Shown here: positions 11,613-19,230 of the stretch, one piece after another | Position numbering within the stretch: position 1 is the stretch's first letter | Layout of the letters: every line of letters begins with the position of its first letter | Source of the DNA: Rhizobium acidisoli | Lineage (GTDB): Bacteria > Pseudomonadota > Alphaproteobacteria > Rhizobiales > Rhizobiaceae | Assembly: GCF_002531755.2 (NCBI RefSeq) | Contig: NZ_CP035001.1 | Location: forward strand, 558,001 to 622,000 | DNA: 64,000 bases | Direction: 5' to 3' | The notes under the pieces: model-generated | Database searches by the model: none | What the model was told of the DNA's origin: nothing | Seen by the model: the letters and a program-made list of their open reading frames with translations, nothing else | Translations under genes and position numbers: made by a program

Positions 11613-11929
11613 TTGCCCGCAGCGCCGATCTCCGGATACTCGCCGAGCCGCCTGCCGCTGCATATCCCGTCAATCGAAATCGATTCATGGATAAAATTAT
11701 CCAGCAATTCCAAGTGTTGCGATGCCCTTTTCGCGTCTTTTCAGACGCATGGCGCTGCAATCCAAAATTCCTGTGATATAAGCAAAGTTCCGGCGAGAAT
11801 CGGCCTTTCTGCAGCCGGTCTCTTCGCCTTGTTTTCATTGCGATATCGGCGGTCCGGCTGCATGGTCCTGTTCTCAGAATTGCTCCCCATCCCGGCCCCC
11901 GGAATTTCCCAGCACGCTGACGGTTAGCC
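11613..11929. other. Intergenic region with short palindromes
   Basis: No convincing gene was seen in these 317 bp. The region holds TGGATAA-AA-TTATCCA at 11688-11703, a possible operator or hairpin, and the dispersed GCGTCT-AGACGC repeat at 11733-11748. A promoter for the ABC-like gene at 11930 must lie here but was not identified with confidence. Confidence 0.5.
11733..11748. repeat. Dispersed intergenic hairpin GCGTCT/AGACGC (copy 1)
   Basis: GCGTCT-TTTC-AGACGC forms a 6-bp stem and is followed by ATGGCGCTGCAA. The same arrangement (stem, then GGCGCTG and A-rich end) occurs at 49166-49191, so this looks like a short dispersed rhizobial intergenic element and not a private site. Confidence 0.5.
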
Positions 11930-14644
11930 ATGGAAAAAAGCCTCGCCCGCTACATCTGGAAGAACACGCGGCTGCAGCAGCTGTGGATTCTGGCTGTCGT
12001 CGCCGCCTCGATGGTGCCCTATTTCCTGTCCTTCGACCTGCCGAAGCAGATCGTCAACGGACCGATCCAGGGCGATGGTTTCGAAGGTCCCGGCGCAAGG
12101 CAGACCTTCATGCACATCGCCTACGACATTCCGCTGATCGGCCATGTCGAATTCTTTCAAGGCTTGCAGCTCAACCGCTTCCAGATGCTGATGGCCCTCA
12201 GCCTGGTGTTTCTGGCGCTGGTGGTGCTGAACGGTCTCTTCAAGTTCTATATCAACACCTATAAGGGCCGGCTCGGCGAGCGCATGCTGCGCCGTATCCG
12301 CTTCGAACTGATCGACCGGGTGCTGCGTTTTCCGCCCATCCACTTCAAGCGGGTGAAATCGGCCGAGATCGCCACGATGATCAAGGACGAGGTGGAGCCG
12401 ATGGGCGGCTTCACCGGCGACGCCTTCGTCTCGCCTGCCCTTCTCGGCGGCCAGGCGATCACCGCGCTCGCCTTCATCATCGTCCAGAATTTCTGGCTCG
12501 GCATGATTGCCGCCGGCATCGTCGGCGTCCAGGCCATCGTCATTCCCCGCATGCGCAAGCGGCTGCTGGATCTTGGCCGCCAGCGGCAGCTGACGGCACG
12601 CGAGCTTTCCGGCCGTGTCGGCGAAATCGTCGACGGCATCGGCACGATCCACGGCAACGACACGTCCAACCTCGAGCGCGCCGACATCGCCTCGCGGCTC
12701 GGCCGGATCTTTTCGATCCGCTACGACCTTTACCAGTGGAAGTTCCTGGTGAAGTTCATCAACAACTTCCTCGCCCAGGTGACGCCCTTCCTGTTCTACG
12801 CGATCGGCGGTTACCTGGCGTTGCAGGGCAGGCTCGACATCGGCCAGCTGGTCGCCGTCATATCGGCCTACAAGGACCTGCCCGGGCCACTGAAGGAACT
12901 GATCGACTGGGACCAGATGCGCCAGGACGTGCAGGTGAAGTACCAGCAGGTCTACGAGCAGTTCAACGTCGAACCGCTGATCGACAGCCGCATCCAGGAG
13001 CTGGCGACCGCCCCCGTCGGCGCGCTGACCAGCGCGCTCGTCATCACCAATCTCTCGCTCTCCGACGACAGCGGCGCTCGTCTCGTCGACCACGTCTCCG
13101 TCGAGATCAAGCCGAACGAGACGGTGGCGATCGTCGGCCCGAACGGCAGCGGTGCGGAAGCCTTCGCCGAAGCGCTCGGCCGCATGGTCTGGCCCGATTC
13201 CGGCCGCATCACCATCGACGGACGCGACCTGCTGGACCTGCCGGAATCGATCACCGGCCGGCGCATTTCCTATGCCTCGGCCGATACCTTTTTCTTTCAT
13301 GGCACGCTCGCTAGCAATCTGCTCTACGGCCTCAAGCACGCGCCGATGACCGATCCTGTCTACGACGAGAAGGAAGCGCTCGAATATAAATGGCACTCCG
13401 TCGAGGCGGTGAAGGCCGGCAATCCGACGCTCGATCTCAACAGCGACTGGGTGGATTACCAGGCAGCGGGCGCCAGCGGGCCGGAGGATTTGCTGAAAGC
13501 CATCCGGCCGGTGCTCGATGCCGTGCTGATCTCGCAGGATATCCTCGATCTGGCGCTGCGCTCGACCGTCAACACTGACGTGCATGTCGCCGTCAGCGAA
13601 CATGTCGTCGCCCTGCGCGCCTCGTTGAGAGACCGGCTGCGCGACGAAGGGCTCGACGGCATCGTCGTGCCATTCGATTTCGACGCCTATAACGCCCAGG
13701 CAACGGTCGGCGAAAATCTGCTCTTCGGCACGATGAAGCGGCCGCTGATGACCAATCGCCGGCTTGCCGCCCATCCCTATTTCCAGCAGCTGTTCCGCGA
13801 GACGGGCTTGAGCACCGACCTCTACGCCATGGGCCTTGAGATCGCCGAGAATGCCGTCGAACTCTTCCACGACCTGCCGCCGGACCATCCGTTCTTCCAG
13901 CAGCTGACCTTCATGACGGCCGACGACATCCCGACCTATCAGGCGCTGCTGCAGAAGCTGCAAAGCCGCCGCTTCGAGGATGCGACGCCCGAGGAGCGTT
14001 CGGCCATCATCCGCTTAAGTTTTGCCTATATCGAGCCGCGGCACCGCTTCGGCCTGCTGACCGACGAGTTGATGGACAAGATCGTCAGCGCCCGCAAGCA
14101 GTTCCACGAGCATATCCCGGCCGACCTCGGCGAGCTGATCGAGCGCTACGACGCCGAGCGTTTTACGCCGTCGGCAAGCCTGATGGACAATGTGCTCTTC
14201 GGTCGCATCGCCTACCAGCAGGCCGACGCCTCCGACCGCATCCGCGCCATCATGGGCGAACTTTTCGACGCGCTCGATCTTTATGACGATGTCCTGGCGA
14301 TCGGGCTGGAATTCGACGTCGGCTCCGGCGGCAAGCGGCTGACCATGGTGCAGCGGCAGAAGCTGAACCTGGCGCGTGCGCTGCTGAAACGCTCGGACTA
14401 TTTCATCTTCAACCGGCCGCTATCGGCGCTCGACCAGCGCGTTCAGGACCAGATCACCCGCAACATCGTCCAGGACCTGCACGAAGAAGGCCAGCGGCCG
14501 TCAATCATCTGGGTGCTCTCCAATGCGCGCCTTGCCGAGATGTTCGACCGGATCCTGCTCTTCGACCGCGGCGGCTTGGCCGAAGCCGGAAACTATCCCG
14601 AACTTTCCGAGAAAAACGGGATGTTCAAGGAACTGTTATCGTAA
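11930..14644 (+). CDS. ABC-exporter-like membrane protein with degenerate, expanded nucleotide-binding domain
   Basis: A 904-aa protein. The first 330 residues look like an ABC exporter membrane domain (hydrophobic segments near 20-35, 85-105, 170-205 and 275-300; coupling-helix region around 225-245). The ATPase region is unusual. Walker A reads GPNGSGAEAF, with Ala409 replacing the catalytic Lys. The signature reads GSGGKRLTMVQRQ and the Walker B end FIFNRPLSALD, with Asn828-Arg829 in place of Asp-Glu. About 330 residues separate Walker A and the signature, against about 110 normally, and the NLLYG-type motif occurs three times (near 462, 594 and 753). ATP hydrolysis is therefore unlikely. 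A cNMP-binding gene follows. Confidence 0.8.
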   Translation: MEKSLARYIWKNTRLQQLWILAVVAASMVPYFLSFDLPKQIVNGPIQGDGFEGPGARQTFMHIAYDIPLIGHVEFFQGLQLNRFQMLMALSLVFLALVVLNGLFKFYINTYKGRLGERMLRRIRFELIDRVLRFPPIHFKRVKSAEIATMIKDEVEPMGGFTGDAFVSPALLGGQAITALAFIIVQNFWLGMIAAGIVGVQAIVIPRMRKRLLDLGRQRQLTARELSGRVGEIVDGIGTIHGNDTSNLERADIASRLGRIFSIRYDLYQWKFLVKFINNFLAQVTPFLFYAIGGYLALQGRLDIGQLVAVISAYKDLPGPLKELIDWDQMRQDVQVKYQQVYEQFNVEPLIDSRIQELATAPVGALTSALVITNLSLSDDSGARLVDHVSVEIKPNETVAIVGPNGSGAEAFAEALGRMVWPDSGRITIDGRDLLDLPESITGRRISYASADTFFFHGTLASNLLYGLKHAPMTDPVYDEKEALEYKWHSVEAVKAGNPTLDLNSDWVDYQAAGASGPEDLLKAIRPVLDAVLISQDILDLALRSTVNTDVHVAVSEHVVALRASLRDRLRDEGLDGIVVPFDFDAYNAQATVGENLLFGTMKRPLMTNRRLAAHPYFQQLFRETGLSTDLYAMGLEIAENAVELFHDLPPDHPFFQQLTFMTADDIPTYQALLQKLQSRRFEDATPEERSAIIRLSFAYIEPRHRFGLLTDELMDKIVSARKQFHEHIPADLGELIERYDAERFTPSASLMDNVLFGRIAYQQADASDRIRAIMGELFDALDLYDDVLAIGLEFDVGSGGKRLTMVQRQKLNLARALLKRSDYFIFNRPLSALDQRVQDQITRNIVQDLHEEGQRPSIIWVLSNARLAEMFDRILLFDRGGLAEAGNYPELSEKNGMFKELLS

Positions 14645-14742
14645 TATTCTATAGCGGCGGCGATGGTCGGCGTTCCCGGGGGGACGCCAGGAATTGAAGG
14701 CGCCAGGTTCCAAGAACCCTGCGTCAGGGGATTGAAACGCTC

Positions 14743-15210
14743 ATGCTGTTGAGAGACGAAGTGGAAATGCTGCGCCGGGTGCCGATCTTTTCGAGGATCG
14801 CGCCAGCCAAGCTCAAGCTTTTGGCCTTCACCTCCGACCGCATGACCTATAAGGCCGGACAGAACCTCTTCCATCAGGGCGATGTCGGCGACGCCGCCTA
14901 TGTCATTCTCTCCGGCACCGCCGATATCATCGTCTCCTCGCCCGCCGGCGAGATCAAGGTCGCCGATGTCGAACTCAACTCCATCGTCGGCGAAATCGCC
15001 ATCCTCTGCGATGTCTCGCGCACGGCAACCGTTCGCGCCACCTCGCCGCTCGAGGTGCTGCGCATCAGCAAGGAACACTTCCTGAAGCTGCTCAGCGACT
15101 TTCCGGAGATGGCCGTGGAAATCATGCGGGTGCTGGCCGACCGCCTGAACCACACCACCGCGGAACTGACCGCGGCCCGCGCGGCAAAGCAGCCGCAGAT
15201 GGCGCAATAA
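14743..15210 (+). CDS. Stand-alone cyclic-nucleotide-binding domain protein
   Basis: A 155-aa protein that is essentially one cNMP-binding domain: LRRVPIFSRIAPAKLKLLAF, then FHQGDVGDAAYVILSG and the phosphate-binding cassette GEIAILCDVSRTATVRA with the conserved Glu and Arg. No helix-turn-helix follows, unlike Crp/Fnr regulators. It lies 98 bp after the degenerate ABC-like gene, across a small GC hairpin, and probably senses cyclic nucleotides for that protein or another partner (inference). A smaller number of such proteins bind no cNMP. Confidence 0.8.
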   Translation: MLLRDEVEMLRRVPIFSRIAPAKLKLLAFTSDRMTYKAGQNLFHQGDVGDAAYVILSGTADIIVSSPAGEIKVADVELNSIVGEIAILCDVSRTATVRATSPLEVLRISKEHFLKLLSDFPEMAVEIMRVLADRLNHTTAELTAARAAKQPQMAQ

Positions 15211-15219
15211 GATTTCAGG

Positions 15220-15510
15220 TCAGGATGCCGGTGGCCATTTTTGCGCGCCATGGACGAGGCGCAATATTTCCACCTGTTTGAGTTTTTGGCGGACACGATA
15301 GATCACGATAAAAGATGTGCGTGAAACGACCAGTTCGCGCGTTCCATCGATTCGTCCGGGCCGGCCGATCTCCGGCTGATCAATGAGCAAATCAGTCTGA
15401 CGCTCGATCTCATCAAGCTGGTTTATCGCGGCGCCGACATTCTGTTCGGCGATAAACTGAATTACTCTTTTGCGATCGGATGCAGCTTTCGCACTCCAGA
15501 GAAGCTTCAC
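15220..15510 (-). CDS. ParE/RelE-type toxin
   Basis: A 96-aa protein with the ParE fold pattern: MKLLWSAKAASDRKRVIQFI, the helix pair containing QTDLLIDQPEIGRPGRI, then TRELVVSRTSFIVIYRV and the closing EILRLVHGAQKWP. ParE toxins poison DNA gyrase; related RelE toxins cleave mRNA, and ParE fits better because of the GRPGR...LVV...FIVIYR pattern. Its ATG overlaps the stop of the upstream antitoxin gene by 4 nt, giving coupled translation. Confidence 0.87.
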   Translation of the reverse strand: MKLLWSAKAASDRKRVIQFIAEQNVGAAINQLDEIERQTDLLIDQPEIGRPGRIDGTRELVVSRTSFIVIYRVRQKLKQVEILRLVHGAQKWPPAS

Positions 15511-15965
15511 TTGGCCTCGCCGTTAAGCCGCGCCAGCAGTTCCGCCCGTTCCCGCGCCATCTCTTCTTCGACGACTTCGTGCGGGATCCAGACCGCGTTC
15601 GGATCGTCTGCTTCCCGGATCGCCTCTTCGACCTGTTCGCGGAACCACTTGTCGTATTCCGCCGCCTCATGGGTCCGGCGCAGAGCGGCGGCCCGATCCG
15701 GCCGCGAGGTTGTCTCGGAAACGTAATCGGCTGCATCGACATCGAACTGCGAGATGCCGACATCCTTGAGATAGGACACCAGGGTATCCATGCGCTTGAA
15801 CACCCGCACCTGCCGGCTGCGTTGGGCGGCGAGCGAGCGCTCTGATTTGCCGTAGCGGATGACGACGGACCAGCCGCCAGTTTTGCCGACGACATGCGCG
15901 GCCTCGACCGCTCCTGCATCGACAAGACGGGAAAGGGTCGCATGATCGATGGTTTCTGCGGTCAT
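15507..15965 (-). CDS. Antitoxin of the ParE-type module
   Basis: A 152-aa partner gene located directly upstream of the toxin. The C-terminal third (EYDKWFREQVEEAIREAD, then IPHEVVEEEMARERAELLARL) has the pattern of CopG/StbD-type antitoxin tails that wrap the toxin. The N-terminal 80 residues are basic and probably bind DNA, though no standard motif is recognised. AGAGAGGA lies upstream of the ATG at 15965. The 22-bp tandem repeats at 15997-16040 are likely operator sites for autoregulation. Confidence 0.75.
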   Translation of the reverse strand: MTAETIDHATLSRLVDAGAVEAAHVVGKTGGWSVVIRYGKSERSLAAQRSRQVRVFKRMDTLVSYLKDVGISQFDVDAADYVSETTSRPDRAAALRRTHEAAEYDKWFREQVEEAIREADDPNAVWIPHEVVEEEMARERAELLARLNGEAK

Positions 15966-15996
15966 GGAATATCCTCTCTCAGGCCGACAAGGATAT

Positions 15997-16060
15997 GCAT
16001 TTAATTATAGATTGCAATGCATTTAATTATAGATTGCAATGCATTCAATAATTGGAATTG
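15997..16060. repeat. 22-bp tandem repeats, likely antitoxin operator
   Basis: Two identical 22-bp units occupy 15997-16018 and 16019-16040, each running from GCATTTAATT to GATTGCAAT. A decayed third copy starts GCATTCAATAATTG at 16041. They are AT-rich in a GC-rich neighbourhood and lie 32 bp upstream of the antitoxin start. This layout suits cooperative binding of an antitoxin repressor. Confidence 0.65.
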
Positions 16061-16129
16061 CGCAGTTCGAAAACGCGGCCTGCATGATTTCCCATGGATG
16101 CCCAGACGACTGACAAAGCCGGACCAACC

Positions 16130-16225
16130 CCTCTTTCGTCATGCTCGGGCTGGTCCCGAGCATCTGCAACCGGTTGATATGTAGCAGATCCTCGGCACAA
16201 GGCCGAGGATGACGCCGAGTGAAGA
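16130..16225. repeat. RIME-like intergenic double palindrome
   Basis: Two palindromes sit side by side: ATGCTCGGG...CCCGAGCAT at 16141-16163 and ATCCTCGGC...GCCGAGGAT at 16188-16210. Together with the flanking CGTCAT and GATGACG they match my recollection of the Rhizobium intergenic mosaic element (about 100 bp, two palindromes). It lies between the toxin-antitoxin module and the MFS gene. Confidence 0.6.
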
Positions 16226-16293
16226 TCGAAGTTTGAATTATCAGCAAGCCCAGCCTGCACGGTTTCCCATGCAGGCCGTGTCTTCAAGCCCGC

Positions 16294-17625
16294 CTATTCG
16301 CGCTGTTCCAGCGCCCTGCTGAAGGCGAGCGCTGCCAGCGTGCAGATAGCGCCGGAGAGAAGGTAGTAACCGACGAAGGTCAGGCCGAAGCGGCTGGAGA
16401 GGCTGAGTGCCACCAGCGGCGCAAAGCCGGCGCCGATCAGCCAGGCGAGATCCGAGGTGAATGCAGCACCGGTATAGCGATAACCGCGGCCGAAGCGCGA
16501 CGAGATCGAGCCGGTCGCCTGGCCGAAGGACAGGCCGAGCACGCCGAAGCCGATGATGACGAAGGCGTCGTGGCCGCTGTTGCCAGAGGCGATCAGGATC
16601 GGGCCGACGAAGCTGAAGACGGCGATCAGGACGGCGCAGATGGCAAGCTGGGCGCGCCGGCCGATGCGATCGGCAATCAGGCCCGACGCGACGATGGCGA
16701 CGATGCCGACCATGGCGCCGACCACCTGCACCACCATGAAGGCGCCGATCGGCTGGTTGCCGTAAAGGCTCATCCAGCCGAGCGGGAAGATGGTGACGAG
16801 GTGGAACATCGCAAAACTGGCGAGCGGCACGAAGGCGCCGATCAGGATGTCGCGGCCGTGAACGCGCAGCACGTCGAGGATCGGTGCAGCTTCCAGCTCG
16901 TGCTGTTCCAGCAACGTGCCGAATTCCTTGGTCATGACCAGGCGCAGACGCGCAAACAGCGCCACGACGTTGATCGCGAAGGCGACGAAGAACGGATAAC
17001 GCCAACCCCAGGAGAGGAAATCCTCGCTGGAAAGATTGGCGACGAAATAACCGAACAGCGTGCTTGCCAGGGCAAAACCGATCGGCGCGCCGAGCTGCGG
17101 GATCATCGCATACCAGCCGCGGTGATTGGCCGGCGCATTGAGCGCCAGCAGCGAGGCAAGCCCGTCCCAGGCGCCGCCGAGCGCAAAACCCTGACCGAGA
17201 CGGAAGAGCGCCAAGAGCGCGATCGACCAGACGCCGATCTCCTCGTAACCCGGCAGGAAGGCGATCGAGGCCGTCGAGCCGCCGAGCAGGAAAAGCGCGA
17301 TCGTCAGTTTGGTGCCGCGCCCATACATCCGGTCGATGGTCATGAAGACGACGGAGCCGACCGGGCGAGCGAGGAAGGCGAGCGAGAAGATGGCGAAGGA
17401 ATAGAGCGTGCCCGTCAGCCGGTCTGGCGCAAAGGGGAAGACGAGCTGTGGAAAGACCAGGACGGAGGCGAGGCCGTAGACGAAGAAATCGAAGAATTCC
17501 GACATGCGGCCGATGACCACGCCGATGGCGATGCTGCCTGGCGAAACCGGTTTGTCGTCGTGAATACGCCGCGCGTCGCGTTCCAGCGACGATGACGACG
17601 GTCCGTAATGCGATGTTGTTGCCAT
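16294..17625 (-). CDS. MFS transporter, metabolite:H+ symporter type
   Basis: A 443-aa carrier with about 12 membrane segments. It has the SVVIGR.SEFFDFFVYG opening of MHS/sugar-porter-like symporters for organic acids, and cytoplasmic motifs such as DRMYGRGTKLTIALFLLGG and ADRIGRRAQLAI. The start at 17625 (MATTSHYG) is chosen because a strong AGGAGGT precedes it; the frame stays open far upstream but that extension looks non-coding. It diverges from the cyo operon. Substrate is not predictable. Confidence 0.85.
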   Translation of the reverse strand: MATTSHYGPSSSSLERDARRIHDDKPVSPGSIAIGVVIGRMSEFFDFFVYGLASVLVFPQLVFPFAPDRLTGTLYSFAIFSLAFLARPVGSVVFMTIDRMYGRGTKLTIALFLLGGSTASIAFLPGYEEIGVWSIALLALFRLGQGFALGGAWDGLASLLALNAPANHRGWYAMIPQLGAPIGFALASTLFGYFVANLSSEDFLSWGWRYPFFVAFAINVVALFARLRLVMTKEFGTLLEQHELEAAPILDVLRVHGRDILIGAFVPLASFAMFHLVTIFPLGWMSLYGNQPIGAFMVVQVVGAMVGIVAIVASGLIADRIGRRAQLAICAVLIAVFSFVGPILIASGNSGHDAFVIIGFGVLGLSFGQATGSISSRFGRGYRYTGAAFTSDLAWLIGAGFAPLVALSLSSRFGLTFVGYYLLSGAICTLAALAFSRALEQRE

Positions 17626-18003
17626 AGACACCTCCTCGTTAAGGCGCTTCCGGCAAGGCGCCCCAAGCGTGATCTTGATCAAACCCGCAGGCTTATCAAG
17701 TCCGTAAGACTGAAATAGTTGATCATCGCGGCGCAAATGAAGCGTGGATGGGAAAAATTTGCGTGATCCGGACGGTGATTTCCCCTGCAAATGCTGGCCT
17801 GGCCGGCACTTGCGGATATATTGGACTGAAACATGCGCTGGCGAAAGAATCCTTCTGGATATCCTCAGGATTTCAACGCTATAGAACAACAGCATTTACG
17901 CCGCAGTGCGGCATGCTTGCTGCACTGCGACCAAACACCTCATGTCGCGATCTGGTTCAGTGCTTTAGTCGCGGAACAAACGAAACAACAAGAGCTTAGA
18001 GAC
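17626..18003. other. Divergent intergenic region, MFS gene / cyo operon
   Basis: These 378 bp carry promoters for both directions. The frame of cyoA is open from 17833, but the peptide is arginine- and cysteine-rich without domain character, so it is taken as leader. No consensus Fnr box or EcfG box was found. The AAGGCGC...GGCGCC inverted repeat near 17641-17663 could be a regulator site or a leader hairpin. Confidence 0.4.
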
Positions 18004-19188
18004 GTGCCAAAACTCATGAAGTTTTCCCGCCTTCTATCCGTCTTGCCGCTGCTCTTCCTGGCAGGATGCAACATGGTGGTCATGGCGCCGTCCGGCGACA
18101 TCGCCGTGCAACAGCGCGATCTCATCGTGATCTCGACGGTGCTGATGCTGCTGATCATCATCCCGGTGATCTTCCTGACGCTGCTCTTTGCCTGGCGCTA
18201 CCGCCACTCCAACACGGCCGCAACCTATGCGCCGGAATGGCACCATTCGACCCGCCTCGAAATCGTCATCTGGGCGGCACCGCTGGCGATCATCATCGCG
18301 CTCGGCGCCGTCACCTGGATTTCCACCCATAAGCTCGATCCCTACCGCCCGCTCGACCGCCTCGATGCGGCGCGCGCCATCCCGGCCGATACCAAGCCGC
18401 TGACCGTTGAGGTCGTGGCGCTCGACTGGAAGTGGCTGTTCTTCTATCCCGAACTCGGCATCGCCACCGTCAACGAGCTCGCCGCGCCCGTGGACATGCC
18501 GATCAATTTCAAGATCACCTCCTCCTCGGTGATGAACTCCTTCTATATCCCCGCCCTTGCCGGCCAGATCTACGCCATGCCGGGCATGGAGACCAAGCTG
18601 CACGCCGTCATCAACAAAGAGGGCGAGTATGAGGGCTTCTCCGCCAATTACAGCGGCTCGGGCTTCTCGCATATGCGCTTCAAGTTCCACGGCCTCACCC
18701 GCGAAGGCTTCGACGCCTGGGTGGCCAAGGTCAAACAGCAGGGCACCATGCTCAACCGCGACGCCTATCTGAAGCTCGAAAAGCCGAGCGAGAAGGAGCC
18801 GGTGCGGTATTATGCCGGCGCCGATGCCGATCTCTACGACGCCATCCTCAACATGTGCGCCACACCAGGCAAGATGTGCATGAACGAGATGATGCACATC
18901 GACATGACGGGCGGCGGTGGCAAGGAAAGCGCCGAGAATCGCGACAAGCTGCAATATGACAACCGCCATGCCGACGAAGGCATCGTGGCGCCTGCCGCCA
19001 CCGTGCCGGCAACGGGTGCTCCGGCGCGCAGCGAACCGGCCAAGTCAAGCGATGGCAACAGCATGCAGCACGATATGCCCGGCATGCAGGGCATGCCCGG
19101 GATGGACATGCAGCATGACGGCCATTCCATGCCCGGCATGAACAACGGCGCCGATCCTGCGCCGGCGCAGCTCAACAACAACAATTAA
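18004..19188 (+). CDS. cyoA: Cytochrome bo3 ubiquinol oxidase subunit II
   Basis: Lipoprotein subunit II, about 394 aa. The signal sequence ends in the lipobox LAGC, and two membrane helices follow. The periplasmic cupredoxin-like domain lacks the CuA cysteines (KITSSSVMNSFYIPALAGQIYAMPGM), which marks a quinol oxidase instead of a cytochrome c oxidase. GTG 18004 is used; ATG 18016 is equally possible. The last 45 residues are rich in Met and His (QHDMPGMQGMPGMDMQHD), which E. coli CyoA lacks and which may bind copper (inference). First gene of cyoABCD. Confidence 0.92.
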   Translation: MPKLMKFSRLLSVLPLLFLAGCNMVVMAPSGDIAVQQRDLIVISTVLMLLIIIPVIFLTLLFAWRYRHSNTAATYAPEWHHSTRLEIVIWAAPLAIIIALGAVTWISTHKLDPYRPLDRLDAARAIPADTKPLTVEVVALDWKWLFFYPELGIATVNELAAPVDMPINFKITSSSVMNSFYIPALAGQIYAMPGMETKLHAVINKEGEYEGFSANYSGSGFSHMRFKFHGLTREGFDAWVAKVKQQGTMLNRDAYLKLEKPSEKEPVRYYAGADADLYDAILNMCATPGKMCMNEMMHIDMTGGGGKESAENRDKLQYDNRHADEGIVAPAATVPATGAPARSEPAKSSDGNSMQHDMPGMQGMPGMDMQHDGHSMPGMNNGADPAPAQLNNNN

Positions 19189-19230
19189 CCTGGCGCTTTG
19201 CGTCGCAAGACATAATGAACGGGTTGTTCC

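Noticed and set aside
11924..13963. Long minus-strand frame opposite the degenerate ABC-like gene
   Set aside because: The plus-strand gene has clear exporter features; the minus frame is rich in Arg/Asp/His without motifs.
15997..16060. Tandem 22-bp repeats considered as a CRISPR
   Set aside because: The units are directly adjacent with no spacers, and there are no cas genes.
16023..16287. Short minus-strand frames over the RIME-like repeat
   Set aside because: The palindromic repeat accounts for the open frames, and no conserved protein feature is present.
17641..17700. TTGATC-type sequence considered as an Fnr box upstream of cyo
   Set aside because: The spacing does not match TTGAT-N4-ATCAA.
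17833..18003. Upstream in-frame extension of cyoA
   Set aside because: The lipoprotein signal with LAGC starts after 18004; the extension has no signal or domain features.
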